A stretch of DNA of 64,000 bases. Origin: Dehalococcoidia bacterium. Lineage in GTDB: Bacteria; Chloroflexota; Dehalococcoidia; DSTF01; WHTK01. Below are positions 33,638 to 42,250 of this stretch, in pieces (position 1 is the first letter of the stretch; every line of letters starts with the position of its first letter). Location: the NCBI GenBank assembly GCA_009377745.1, contig WHTK01000002.1, forward strand, positions 108,771 to 172,770, in the 5' to 3' direction. Position numbers and translations under genes: made by a program. The notes below the pieces were generated by a model. It searched no databases and was not told the origin of the DNA. It saw only the letters and a program-made list of their open reading frames with translations.

Positions 33638-35605
33638 ATGGCTAACGGCCAGATTATTCCAGTGCCGGAAGACTTTGCGGCGAAGGCCAACATTCGCCGC
33701 GCGGAGTACGACAGTCTCTACGAGGAATCGATTTCGGACCCGGAGGGATTCTGGGCGCGGATGGCGGCGGAGCGTCTGAGCTGGTTCCGTCCCTGGGACA
33801 AGGTCCTGGAGCACGACTTTGGCCGCGGGCAAGCAGCTTGGTTCCTCGGCGGCCAGTTGAACGCCGCCTGGAACTGCCTCGACCGTCACCTGCCGGCGCT
33901 GGCGGGCAAGACGGCGATCATCTGGGAGGGCGACAACCCCGCCGAATCGCGGACACTAACCTACGCGGAGCTGCATCGCGAGGCCTGCCGGCTGGCCAAT
34001 GTGCTTAAGAGGCAGGGCGTCCAGCGCGGCGATCGCGTCATCATCTACCTGCCGATGATCCCCGAGCTGGCGATCTCGGTGCTGGCCTGCGCGCGCATCG
34101 GCGCGATTCATTCCGTGGTCTTCGGCGGCTTCTCACCGGAGGCCCTGATCGACCGGATCGACGACTGCAAGCCGGCGCTGATCATCACATCGGACGGCGG
34201 CTATCGCGGCGGACGTCTGATCGAGATGAAGAGCAACGTGGACACGGCCCTGGAGCGGGCAGATACGCGCGTCGAAGCCGTGCTCGTCGTCCGGCGCACA
34301 GGCGCGGGCGGTCACGGCTGGACTGAGGGCCGCGACCGGTGGCTGGACGAGTTGCTGGCTGACCCGGAGATCAGCGACTCCTGCGAGGCGGAGGTTATGG
34401 ACGCGGAGGACCCGCTATTCATCCTCTACACGTCTGGCTCCACCGGCAAACCCAAGGGCGTGCTGCACACCACCGGCGGCTACCTGCTGGGCGCCAGCTT
34501 GACGCACCATTACGTCTTCGACCATAAGCCGGAGGACATCTACTGGTGCACGGCAGACATCGGCTGGGTGACGGGGCACAGCTACATCATCTACGGGCCG
34601 CTGGCCAACGGCGCGACGACGTTGATGTTCGAGGGGGTGCCAACTTACCCGGACGCCGGGCGCTTCTGGGACGTAGTCGACAAGTACCAGGTCACCGTGT
34701 TTTACACCGCGCCGACGGCGATCCGGGCGCTCTCACGCGAGGGCTTGGACCACGTGCGGAGCAACTCGCTGGCCTCATTGCGGCTGCTGGGCTCGGTCGG
34801 TGAGCCGATCAACCCGGAGGCGTGGCTGTGGTACTGGCGCAACATCGGCAAGGAGCGCTGCCCGGTCGTCGACACCTGGTGGCAGACAGAGACCGGTTCG
34901 ATCCTGATCACGCCGTTGCCCGGGGCCATCGACCTCAAGCCGGGCTCAGCGACGGTCCCCTTCTTCGGCGTACGGCCGGTGCTTGTCGATAGCGAAGGCA
35001 ACCGTCTACCGGATAGCGGCGAGGCGACCGGCAACCTTTGCATCGAGTTTCCCTGGCCTTCGATGATGCGCGGCGTCTACGGCGAGCCGGAGCGCATGTA
35101 CATGACCTATTTCTCCCAGTTCCCAGGCCTCTATTTCAGCGGCGATGGCGCCACCCGCGACGCCGATGGCTACTGGTGGGTCACCGGCAGGGTCGACGAC
35201 GTGCTCAACGTTGCCGGTCACCGCATCGGCAGCGCCGAAGTCGAGAGCGCTCTGGTCGGGCACGAAGCCGTCGCGGAAGCGGCCGTTGTGGCTTACCCGC
35301 ACGACATCAAGGGACAGGGCATCTACGCTTACGTGACGCTGCACCAGGGTTACGAACCGAGTGACGGCCTGCGCACGGCGCTGGTGGAGACCGTGGCGGA
35401 TAAGATCAGCAAGATCGCCCGGCCGGACATCGTCCATTGGACGCCGGCGTTGCCGAAGACGCGTTCCGGCAAGATCATGCGCCGCGTCCTGCGCAAGATC
35501 GCCGAGCGGGAGTTCGACAACCTCGGCGACACGTCGACGTTGGCCGACCCTTCGGTCGTCCAGACCTTGATCGAGGAACGGGCGAAATACGAGGGCGCGG
35601 GTTGA
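33638..35605 (+). CDS. acsA: acetyl-CoA synthetase
   Basis: 655 residues, the usual Acs length. It activates acetate with ATP and CoA. Motifs: the P-loop [39 protein letters not shown]-type region at [40 protein letters not shown] (adenylate site), [19 protein letters not shown] (hinge and C-domain) and the C-terminal [15 protein letters not shown], whose Lys is the site of regulatory acetylation. GGAGGG precedes the ATG. The CinA gene on the opposite strand ends two bases after it. Confidence 0.95.
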   Translation: MANGQIIPVPEDFAAKANIRRAEYDSLYEESISDPEGFWARMAAERLSWFRPWDKVLEHDFGRGQAAWFLGGQLNAAWNCLDRHLPALAGKTAIIWEGDNPAESRTLTYAELHREACRLANVLKRQGVQRGDRVIIYLPMIPELAISVLACARIGAIHSVVFGGFSPEALIDRIDDCKPALIITSDGGYRGGRLIEMKSNVDTALERADTRVEAVLVVRRTGAGGHGWTEGRDRWLDELLADPEISDSCEAEVMDAEDPLFILYTSGSTGKPKGVLHTTGGYLLGASLTHHYVFDHKPEDIYWCTADIGWVTGHSYIIYGPLANGATTLMFEGVPTYPDAGRFWDVVDKYQVTVFYTAPTAIRALSREGLDHVRSNSLASLRLLGSVGEPINPEAWLWYWRNIGKERCPVVDTWWQTETGSILITPLPGAIDLKPGSATVPFFGVRPVLVDSEGNRLPDSGEATGNLCIEFPWPSMMRGVYGEPERMYMTYFSQFPGLYFSGDGATRDADGYWWVTGRVDDVLNVAGHRIGSAEVESALVGHEAVAEAAVVAYPHDIKGQGIYAYVTLHQGYEPSDGLRTALVETVADKISKIARPDIVHWTPALPKTRSGKIMRRVLRKIAEREFDNLGDTSTLADPSVVQTLIEERAKYEGAG

Positions 35606-35607
35606 AG

Positions 35608-36108
35608 TCAGGCATTGCGGATGGCATCGCGCAGGAGCCGCAGGGAGCGGGTGGCGAATTCGACCATGTTGGCCTCACGCTCATCGAGGCCCGTCTCGAT
35701 GACCTCGCTGTGGTTGACGGGGCCGGCGATGCTGATCAGCGTCGTGCCCAGAGCGCGGCCGGAGCGCCCACCCGTGGGGCCGGCGACACCGGACTCGGCG
35801 ATGCACCAGGTGGCTTCGAGGCGCTGACGCAGGGCGTTGGCGGTGGCTTCCATTATCTCGATAGTGGTGCCGCGATAGCCGGCGAACATCTCAGCCGGAG
35901 CCCCGGCCAGCGCGATGCGTGACTTGAGCGTGTAGAGCACGGCGCCGCCGGCGTAGTAGCGCGAAGCGCCGGGGAACGAAAGCAAGGCCGCGGAGATCAG
36001 CCCGCCGCTGGTGCCATCCGCGATGCAGACCGTCTCGCCACGCTCGGTCAGCAGCTCCGCGATCTCCTGCACCAGCGTCCGCTGCTCAGGATCCAGGAAT
36101 GAAGCCAT
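35608..36108 (-). CDS. CinA-family amidohydrolase domain protein
   Basis: About 166 residues from the ATG at 36106-36108; the longer frame begins with TTG. It has ADGTSGGLISAALLSFPGAS, ALRQRLEATWCIAESGVAGP and TGGRSGRALGTTLISIAGP, the core of the CinA C-terminal domain (PncC), which deamidates nicotinamide mononucleotide. The usual AES.TGG is changed to ADGTSGG, so activity is uncertain. It is convergent with acsA and divergent from the amidase. Confidence 0.8.
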   Translation of the reverse strand: MASFLDPEQRTLVQEIAELLTERGETVCIADGTSGGLISAALLSFPGASRYYAGGAVLYTLKSRIALAGAPAEMFAGYRGTTIEIMEATANALRQRLEATWCIAESGVAGPTGGRSGRALGTTLISIAGPVNHSEVIETGLDEREANMVEFATRSLRLLRDAIRNA

Positions 36109-36292
36109 GGCAGGATCATCGGCAGAGGCGACGGGCCACGTCAAGGCCGGCGGGTGTCCGGCGGGATATTTTGCGTCCAATCGCGAGTGCCTGGCGGGCG
36201 CTCATTTGACGCCTTAGCTGGAGGACAGCTACTATCCTGCGCGTTCAGCCATTCGCGGCGCGCACGAGACGGGCTGATTTGCGGAGAAATCG

Positions 36293-37921
36293 ATGAATGA
36301 CCTGCAATATCTGACGATCAGCGAGGCGGCGGGCCTGATCAAGCGCAAGGCCGTCTCGCCGGCCCAATTGGCCGAGGCGCTGATCTCCCACATCGAAGCC
36401 AACAATCCGCGGCTGGACGCCTTCATCACCAGGACGTTCGAGCTGGCCCGGGCCCAGGCGTGCAAGGCGGGGGCGGAGATCGCGGCCGGACGCTACCGGG
36501 GGCCTCTGCATGGCATCCCCTTCGGCCTCAAGGACATTTACAGCACGCGCGGCATCCTCACCTCCGGCCACTCGCGCACGGCGATGGATAACGTCCCGCA
36601 GGAAGACGCGACGACGGTCACGCGTCTCTACGAGGCGGGCGCCGTGCTGATGGGAAAGCTGGCGACGCACGAGTTCGCGCACGGCGGCCCATCATTCGAC
36701 CTGCCCTGGCCGCCGGCGCGCAATCCCTGGAATCGCGATCACTTCACCGGCGGGTCGAGCAGCGGCTCAGGGGCAGCGGTGGCGGCCGGCTTTGTGCTGG
36801 GCGCCCTCGGCTCCGATACGGGCGGCTCGATCCGCGGCCCGGCCTCGCTCTGCGGCGTGGCCGGCCTAAAGCCAACGTACGGGCTGGTCAGCCGCCACGG
36901 GGTGATGCCCAACTCCTACACCTTCGACCACTGCGGGCCGATGACCTGGACGGTGGCGGACTGCGCCTCGATCTTGCAGACGATCGCCGGCTACGACTCG
37001 AAAGACCCCGCTAGCGTTAGCGCGACGATCCCCGACTACAGCGCCGCCTTGGCGCAGGATGTCCGCGGCCTGAGGGTCGGCGTTGTGCGGCATTTCTGGG
37101 AGGAAGACCTGCCGGTCAACGACGAGATGCGGCAGGCCATGGAGGCGGCGGTCGAGACCTTCCGTACCCTGGGAGCGGTCTGCGAGGACGTGCGCCTGGC
37201 GCCGCTGCAGGACTACTACGACGTCAAGATCGTGATCGCGGAGTCGGAGCTGTTTTCGGTGCACCGGCAAAACCTCTGCGAGCGGCCCGGCGATTTCGGC
37301 GCCGACTTCCTGGCGCGGTCGCTACCGGCCTGCCTGTTCAGCGCCGCCGACTACGTTATCGCCCAGAGAAGGCGCCGCTTGCTGGTCGATGCGATGGCAC
37401 CGGTATACGACCGCTTCGATGTCCTGTTGACCGCTTCGGCCGCGGGGCCGGCGCCGCGGCTGGACGCTCATCGCGCGGCAGCCTTCTGGGAGAAGCCAAA
37501 CCTTACGACACCGTTCAACGTAACCGGCGGCCCGGCCCTGACCCTCTGCTGCGGCTTCTCGGCCGGAGGGCTGCCGTTGGGGATGCAGATTGCCGGACGG
37601 CCCTTCGAGGAGGCGACGGTGCTGCGCCTGGGGCATGCCTTCGAGAAAGCGACTCCCTGGCGCGACCGGCGGCCCAAGCTGGAATCAGGCCCACCTCCGG
37701 CAGGGGAGACGCCCGCGCATGCCGTGTCAGCAACCAGCCTCGATACCAAGACCCGCAGCCTGATCGAGACGCAGGCGATGCGGGCAGGGCTGCGGCTCAA
37801 CGAGGAGCAGATTGCTCTCGCCAGCATCGGCACTCCCCACGCGCTGGCGATGGCCGGACGCCTGCGTTCGCAGACGCTGGGCTGGGGCGATGAGCCCGCC
37901 AGCGTCTTCAGATTCTCCTAG
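36293..37921 (+). CDS. amidase-signature hydrolase 1
   Basis: 542 residues. The Ser-Ser-Lys triad is visible: Lys in [14 protein letters not shown], the linker Ser in [16 protein letters not shown] and the nucleophile in [16 protein letters not shown]. It resembles GatA-type amidases but carries an extra C-terminal segment of about 70 residues ([20 protein letters not shown]) seen in plain non-GatA amidases. With two isochorismatase hydrolases in the same region it fits amide degradation. GGAGAAATCG precedes the ATG. Confidence 0.9.
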   Translation: MNDLQYLTISEAAGLIKRKAVSPAQLAEALISHIEANNPRLDAFITRTFELARAQACKAGAEIAAGRYRGPLHGIPFGLKDIYSTRGILTSGHSRTAMDNVPQEDATTVTRLYEAGAVLMGKLATHEFAHGGPSFDLPWPPARNPWNRDHFTGGSSSGSGAAVAAGFVLGALGSDTGGSIRGPASLCGVAGLKPTYGLVSRHGVMPNSYTFDHCGPMTWTVADCASILQTIAGYDSKDPASVSATIPDYSAALAQDVRGLRVGVVRHFWEEDLPVNDEMRQAMEAAVETFRTLGAVCEDVRLAPLQDYYDVKIVIAESELFSVHRQNLCERPGDFGADFLARSLPACLFSAADYVIAQRRRRLLVDAMAPVYDRFDVLLTASAAGPAPRLDAHRAAAFWEKPNLTTPFNVTGGPALTLCCGFSAGGLPLGMQIAGRPFEEATVLRLGHAFEKATPWRDRRPKLESGPPPAGETPAHAVSATSLDTKTRSLIETQAMRAGLRLNEEQIALASIGTPHALAMAGRLRSQTLGWGDEPASVFRFS

Positions 37922-38387
37922 CCTGACTGATCGACGGCAGCCGATGGTTCGGCAGAGTCTTAGCCGCCTCGACCGTATGGGGCTGGCGTAGAAACACGGA
38001 GGACTGTCAGCCGCGCGAGTCTGCCCCGGTAGCTTCCAGATCGGCCGTCTTCTGGTCCTGAACTAGGAGTCACCTAATTCTCGACACCGGCACGGTCCGC
38101 GCATAAAGAGCCAGGTCGCGCGAGTCGGGCGGCTCGGCAGGGCGGCACTCCGTGGGCTGATCCCAGACTCTGCGCCTATCTTTGGGTGACGAAATAGTCT
38201 ATACTCCCTATACAGCAGGACTATCACACCAAAGCTAGCAGACTCGCCAGCTTCTCTGAGCCGACCCCTCTGTCCTCCTTCGGTGCCTCCTCTCTGTAGC
38301 CATCTCCGTCAAGAGTTGGCCAGGCTATGCCTTCAGCGAAGGCGCCAGCACGTCAAGAGGCGTGTCCCGGAAGGAATAGACCCATTG
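37922..38387. other. 466-base region without a recognised gene
   Basis: No convincing frame on either strand. A -10-like TATACT (38200-38205) and TATACA ten bases later stand out in a locally AT-rich patch and may be promoters for the small genes downstream. No good -35 is seen. Confidence 0.4.
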
Positions 38388-38522
38388 ATGAATAGTTGTC
38401 CATTTCGCACGGAGGCTTGCAACCTGAGTGTGCCTTGCGGCAAGTGCCGCCGCGTGGCAACTCGAAAGGCGCACATGTTCATCCGCTTCAGCGCCGCCGG
38501 GCGCAGGCGGCCATCGCTATAG
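38388..38522 (+). CDS. small Cys-rich protein, possible zinc-binding peptide
   Basis: 44 residues: MNSCPFRTEACNLSVPCGKC, followed by a basic, unstructured tail. Four Cys in SCPF, EACN and PCGKC could hold zinc. GGAAGG lies 12 bases before the ATG. It sits directly upstream of a cold-shock-like gene. It may equally be non-coding leader sequence. Confidence 0.35.
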   Translation: MNSCPFRTEACNLSVPCGKCRRVATRKAHMFIRFSAAGRRRPSL

Positions 38523-38568
38523 ACGTTTTGCTCCCGCCCCGGCAATCGCAGGACCGTCAGGAGACCCA

Positions 38569-38823
38569 ATGAAGGGCACAATCACCAAGATCGTCAGGAC
38601 CCACGGGTCGTCATGGGGACGAGTCCGGCCGGCGGGCACCACGCGCGACTCTTTCTTCAACCCGGCTTCCTTCGCCCGCGCGGGTGACTTCGACAGGGTC
38701 GAGGAAGGCCTTGAGGTCGAGTTCGACGAAGAGATCGACCGCGCCAACGGTACCCGTGCCGTACAAATCCTGCTCACCGGAGCGCTACCTGACAGTGACT
38801 TTTCCAGGACGTCCGGACGATGA
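38569..38823 (+). CDS. cold-shock-domain-like protein 1
   Basis: 84 residues from an ATG 10 bases after a TCAGGAG. It reads KGTITKIVRTHGSSWGRVRP, then TTRDSFFNPASFARAGDF and EEGLEVEFDEEIDRANGTRA. These follow the order of OB-fold cold-shock proteins, but the canonical RNP1 KGFGFI is changed to GSSWGRV, so RNA binding may be altered. A second cold-shock-like gene follows in a different frame. Confidence 0.6.
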   Translation: MKGTITKIVRTHGSSWGRVRPAGTTRDSFFNPASFARAGDFDRVEEGLEVEFDEEIDRANGTRAVQILLTGALPDSDFSRTSGR

Positions 38824-38896
38824 TGGGACTTACTTAAAATTAGCGCCGCGAGTCCCGGACGAGCGTCCGGCGCGGCTTGAGAAGGGATCGAGAATT

Positions 38897-39109
38897 TTGG
38901 CAACCGGTGAGATTACACGCTTACAGACTGAGACGTCGATGGGAGTCATCCGGGAGACCGGCGTAGATGAGGACCTGTTTTTTCATGCCGGGGCACTGGT
39001 CGCGGGGACCTTTGACCGGTTGAGCGAAGGCCAGGCGGTCGAGTTCGAAAGACAGCCCTATCGCAACTCCCCCAGCAGAGCCCGGGCAGTCAACGTAAGG
39101 GCTCTTTAG
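38897..39109 (+). CDS. cold-shock-domain-like protein 2
   Basis: 70 residues, the standard Csp length, starting with TTG: LATGEITRLQTETSMGVIRE, then DEDLFFHAGALVAGTFDRLS and GQAVEFERQPY. The ATG..I.RL....G.I.....DLFFH...V...FD.L.EGQ.V.F pattern is classic. As in protein 1, the RNP1 aromatic residues are replaced (SMGVI). GAAGGGATCG is upstream. It could be the second domain of a frameshifted tandem protein with 38569-38823. Confidence 0.6.
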   Translation: MATGEITRLQTETSMGVIRETGVDEDLFFHAGALVAGTFDRLSEGQAVEFERQPYRNSPSRARAVNVRAL

Positions 39110-39159
39110 GCGGAAGCGTTGGTAAGCCCAGCGCTCATAAGAAGGGACGGAGGGTTCCA

Positions 39160-39345
39160 ATGACATTCCTCAAGCACATATTTGGCTCTCGAAAGCCGGA
39201 CCAGGCCATCCAAGGTTCCGCACCTCAGCAGTCAACCGCGGAGCAGGAAGCGATCCGTAGCCGCATGGAGACGGAAGTGACGCGGGGCAAGGAGCAGCGC
39301 GCCGCCAAGGCGGCCGCGGAGTCCAACAAGGATCAAGCAGACTGA
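39160..39345 (+). CDS. small charged hypothetical protein
   Basis: 61 residues, ATG after GGACGGAGGG. The N-terminus is MTFLKHIFGSRKPD. The rest is helical, rich in Glu, Lys, Ala and Gln (EQEAIRSRMETEVTRGKEQR). No known domain. A good ribosome binding site and codon use support it. Confidence 0.55.
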   Translation: MTFLKHIFGSRKPDQAIQGSAPQQSTAEQEAIRSRMETEVTRGKEQRAAKAAAESNKDQAD

Positions 39346-39368
39346 GCCCGCGAGTCAGGAGCAATCCT

Positions 39369-39581
39369 TTGTCACCAGAAGAAACGATCCAGAGTTTAGC
39401 CGTCGCCTGGCAGGACGCCGGCGGTCAGCCGGCCCGGGCGCCTTCCGCGCGAAACGCAAGCAGTTGTAGCGTGTCCGCCTGCGGCGGGCTGGCGTTCGCC
39501 GAAATTCGCACGGCGCAGGGGACGCAGGCGTTGTGCTGGAAGCACTTTGAGGCAGTCAGCGCGCAGCGTTCGCCTCACTAA
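39369..39581 (+). CDS. small putative zinc-binding protein
   Basis: 70 residues from a TTG preceded by CAGGAGCAA. Helix LSPEETIQSLAVAWQDAGGQ, then SCSVSACGGLAFAEIRTAQG and QALCWKHFEAV. Cys-x4-Cys and Cys-x2-His form a compact treble-clef-like site. Unknown function. A related Cys/His small protein is at 40904-41122. Confidence 0.5.
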   Translation: MSPEETIQSLAVAWQDAGGQPARAPSARNASSCSVSACGGLAFAEIRTAQGTQALCWKHFEAVSAQRSPH

Positions 39582-39678
39582 CCAACGCCCCGCGGCGAAG
39601 CTGCCAGGTAGAGGGCTTTCACGAAGAAGGCTGATCGCCGCGAAATGAGTTACCGTAGTCCCAGGGAAGGAAGATGTG

Positions 39679-39798
39679 ATGGCAGGCGGAAACAAGAGCA
39701 ACAGCCCCAAGGCCAAAAAACGCAAGCTTCAGGATGACGTCCGGGACAAGAAACGTCTGGCGGAGAAGAAGCGGCTGGTGCGAAGGCCTACGTCGTGA
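39679..39798 (+). CDS. 39-residue highly basic protein
   Basis: The ATG at 39679 follows GGAAGGAAG. It reads MAGGNKSNSPKAKKRKLQDD, then VRDKKRLAEKKRL and RRPTS: about one third Lys and Arg. It overlaps the GTG start of the next gene by GTGA, so translation is coupled. A nucleic-acid-binding role is suggested by charge only. It is too short for ordinary gene finders. Confidence 0.55.
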   Translation: MAGGNKSNSPKAKKRKLQDDVRDKKRLAEKKRLVRRPTS

Positions 39799-40292
39799 GG
39801 CTGGGCGCCAAGCGGCCGGGAAGCTCCACCTGCTTCCTGGACAGCGCGCTGGAGGAGGCCTTGCTCCAGTTCTCGTGGAAGGATGACGGCTCTATTGAGA
39901 TGTCCTTCCACATTTACGACGCCCTGGGCCAGCTCGTCGCTGACTCCGGTGGCGACGCACCGGTGGCTGCTGTCCTGATCTCGGCGGAGGACGGGGAGGT
40001 GCTCCTCGATATTCCTGCCGAGCCCACGTCGCACATTCAGTACCGCCTCTACAGTCAGGCCGGCAGGCTGCTGACCACTTCCGATGGAGTTAGGACGCAG
40101 ATCTACAGCTTTCTGAAGATGGAGACCAAGAGCGCGAAGTACGGCGTTGAGCCGCCTGACCGCCGTCGCAAGGCCGTCCCTGTCGCCATACCGGCAACGC
40201 CCACCCATGAGGACATCCGAGACGAAACGAAAGGCGCCGGAGCCGAAGGTGCTATACTAGAGTCGCTTCCCCAGCCTTCTATCCCTCTTTAG
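39795..40292 (+). CDS. hypothetical protein, beta-rich
   Basis: 165 residues from a GTG that overlaps the preceding stop. The middle consists of predicted strands (EALLQFSWKDDGSIEMSFHI, HIQYRLYSQAGRLLTTSDGV). The tail is Pro- and charge-rich. There are no motifs I recognise. Coupling with the basic peptide indicates a joint function. Confidence 0.55.
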   Translation: MRLGAKRPGSSTCFLDSALEEALLQFSWKDDGSIEMSFHIYDALGQLVADSGGDAPVAAVLISAEDGEVLLDIPAEPTSHIQYRLYSQAGRLLTTSDGVRTQIYSFLKMETKSAKYGVEPPDRRRKAVPVAIPATPTHEDIRDETKGAGAEGAILESLPQPSIPL

Positions 40293-40440
40293 TTGTCTTG
40301 GGTCGTAAAGCCGACCAGAACCTAGGTTCCGTGACATCCCGGTTAAGCCGTTTCTCGTCTCTTCCCGGATTGCCTCGATGCTCCTACTTCAACATCGGTG
40401 TCCGGAAAGCGCCTTCGGGCTAGTTAAGAGAGAGTACAGA

Positions 40441-40767
40441 TTGAATATTTACGTTGGTAACCTCAGCTACGACACGACTGAGAGCGAGCTGAACACTGCA
40501 TTCGCGGGATTCGGGGCGGTAGCGTCCGCCAGGCTCGCGACTGACCGGGACACTGGTCGCACCCGCGGCTTCGGCTTCGTCGAAATGACGAATGACGCTG
40601 AAGCTCAGGCCGCGATCGCCGGTCTTAATGGGACCATGCTCCAGGGCCGCACCCTGACCGTGAACGAGGCCAAGCCTCGCGAGGCCGGCGGCAACCGTGG
40701 CGGCGGCAACCGTGGTGGTTACGCCGGCGGTGGCGGCTACTCCGGCGGCGGTGGTTCCCGCTGGTAA
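40441..40767 (+). CDS. RRM-type RNA-binding protein with glycine-rich tail
   Basis: 108 residues from a TTG at 40441 (the frame lacks an ATG at the right place). It opens MNIYVGNLSYDTTESELNTA with RNP2 (IYVGNL), continues FGAVASARLATDRDTGRTRG with RNP1 FGFVEM, and ends in a Gly-Arg tail (NRGGGNRGGYAGGGGYSGGG). This is the layout of small cyanobacterial and Chloroflexota Rbp proteins, many of which are cold-inducible RNA chaperones. A 150-base untranslated leader with possible structure precedes it, as in cold-regulated genes. Confidence 0.9.
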   Translation: MNIYVGNLSYDTTESELNTAFAGFGAVASARLATDRDTGRTRGFGFVEMTNDAEAQAAIAGLNGTMLQGRTLTVNEAKPREAGGNRGGGNRGGYAGGGGYSGGGGSRW

Positions 40768-40808
40768 ACCAATCACTCGCGGCATAGCGCCGCAACCAGA
40801 TGCACTTG

Positions 40809-40845
40809 GAGAGGCCGGCATCAGAGGGAGCCGGCCTCTCATTTT
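40809..40845 (+). terminator. intrinsic terminator after the RRM gene
   Basis: GAGAGGCCGGC, loop ATCAGAGGGA, GCCGGCCTCTC followed by ATTTT. An 11-bp perfect stem with a short T-run. Confidence 0.8.
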
Positions 40846-40903
40846 GGACAGCGACAGGGCATCTTGTGGCTTGTCCTACGACGTTGAAGCTCAGGAGGGC
40901 ACG

Positions 40904-41122
40904 ATGGATCACGGATACGAGGTCGATGCAAACAAGCGCTGCCGGGCAACCACCAAGAAGGACCGGCCCTGCGCGCTCAACGCCCTGGCGGGGATTGACC
41001 TGTGCGCCCTCCATTCCGGCCTGGCCAAACCAGCCGGCAAACCGGGCTACGGCGATGAGAAAGCGCTGGCAGCCTATAAGCGCCGGCTGGCGACCGGCAA
41101 AAAGGCCGCCGCGGTCGCCTAG
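40904..41122 (+). CDS. small Cys/His protein (treble-clef-like)
   Basis: 72 residues; CAGGAGGGCACG precedes the ATG. RCRATTKKDRPCALNALAG then DLCALHSGLA: two Cys followed by Cys-x2-His, a small module common in many bacterial proteins. The rest is Lys- and Ala-rich. Function unknown; a DNA or RNA contact is plausible. Confidence 0.6.
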   Translation: MDHGYEVDANKRCRATTKKDRPCALNALAGIDLCALHSGLAKPAGKPGYGDEKALAAYKRRLATGKKAAAVA

Positions 41123-41177
41123 ACGCGGGACGTTGACTCGCAGCCATGGGCCGCCGACAGCCAATGCCGCCACGGCG

Positions 41178-42188
41178 TTAGGTATCGAGTCGCAGCAGCT
41201 TGGCCGCCGTGCCTCCCAGGATCGCGACCCGATCCTCATCGCTGAGGTCTGGTGTGTTGAGGACGTGGTCGACGGCCGTAGAGGTCCAGGGATACGGGTA
41301 GTCAGTACCCAGGACCACCTGGCTGACGCCCGCCTCTGCGACGAGATGCCTTAGCGCCTCCGGCGTGAAGACCAGGGAGTCGAAGTAGAGCTGCTTGAGG
41401 TACTCCGTCGGGTTCTTCTTGAGTGGCTTGTAGCGGTCCGGGAAGGTCGTGCAGACGGCGTCGGAGCGATGGGCGTAGGACGGCAGGTAGCCGCCACCGT
41501 GCGCCGCCAGGATCTTTAGGCCCGGAAACCGATCTAGCGTCCCCTCGAAGATCAGGTGCGAAAGCGCAATCGTCGTCTCCAGCGGGTTGCCGATCGTGTT
41601 CGTCAACCCGCCGTTGCCCTGGAGCCTGCTCTCCAGCTCCGGCGTGCCCTGCGGGTGGATGAAGATCACCGCCTGCAGCTCCTCCGCCTTGGCCCAGAAG
41701 GGATGAAACCGGGGATCCGCCAGCTCCTGGCCGTTGACGCTGCCGCCAATCAGCGCCCCCTTCAGGCCGTACTTCTTCATGCCGGTTTCGAGCTGCTCCG
41801 CCGCCAATTCCGGGTGCTGCAACGCCACCGATGCCAGCGCCACGAAGCGCTCCCGCTCCGTCTGGACGAAATCGGCCAGCTTCTCGTTCTGCAGCGTGAT
41901 CACCTGCCCGGCGAGGTCAGGGTCGGCCTCGTACCAGTAGGGATTGATGCTCAGCGCCTCGACGTCTATGCCCTGCTGATCCATGTTGGCGAGGCGTCCC
42001 TGGACGCTGCCCAGCGGCAGTGTCGACTGGGAATCGCCACGGCGGGCGCGGCCGCTCATCAGGGCCTGCGCTTCCGGCACGGAACAATGCGCGTGCATGT
42101 CGACTACCTTGACTCGCCTGCCACTGACTACAACTTCGCGCCGTCGCGGTTGCGCCGTTGGGCGATCTATTACTTGCTCACTCGTCAT
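41178..42188 (-). CDS. amidohydrolase 2 (ACMSD-like) family protein
   Basis: 336 residues: VVDMHAHCSVPEAQAL supplies the HxH metal site, VIFIHPQG the next His, ILAAHGGGYLP another and LGTDYPYPW the catalytic Asp. These are the landmarks of the TIM-barrel amidohydrolase_2 family (aminocarboxymuconate-semialdehyde decarboxylase, gamma-resorcylate decarboxylase and relatives). A decarboxylase or hydrolase acting on an aromatic acid is likely. GGAGGAAGACG precedes the ATG. Confidence 0.88.
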   Translation of the reverse strand: MTSEQVIDRPTAQPRRREVVVSGRRVKVVDMHAHCSVPEAQALMSGRARRGDSQSTLPLGSVQGRLANMDQQGIDVEALSINPYWYEADPDLAGQVITLQNEKLADFVQTERERFVALASVALQHPELAAEQLETGMKKYGLKGALIGGSVNGQELADPRFHPFWAKAEELQAVIFIHPQGTPELESRLQGNGGLTNTIGNPLETTIALSHLIFEGTLDRFPGLKILAAHGGGYLPSYAHRSDAVCTTFPDRYKPLKKNPTEYLKQLYFDSLVFTPEALRHLVAEAGVSQVVLGTDYPYPWTSTAVDHVLNTPDLSDEDRVAILGGTAAKLLRLDT

Positions 42189-42250
42189 CGTCTTCCTCCT
42201 CCGAAATTGCGCTCATTCTAGCCGTCATGGGGCAGGCTGACACAGCTTAG

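Noticed and set aside
36108-36180. Longer N-terminus for the CinA-type protein
   Set aside because: It starts with TTG, has no ribosome binding site and adds a Pro-rich stretch unlike the family.
38569-39109. One tandem cold-shock protein broken by a frameshift
   Set aside because: Possible, but each part has its own start with a ribosome binding site and the second is exactly 70 residues, so two genes are preferred.
40682-40764. Glycine-rich repeat at the end of the RRM gene as a CRISPR-like or phage repeat
   Set aside because: It is codon-level repetition of GGC/GGT in a Gly-Arg tail typical of the family; there are no spacers.
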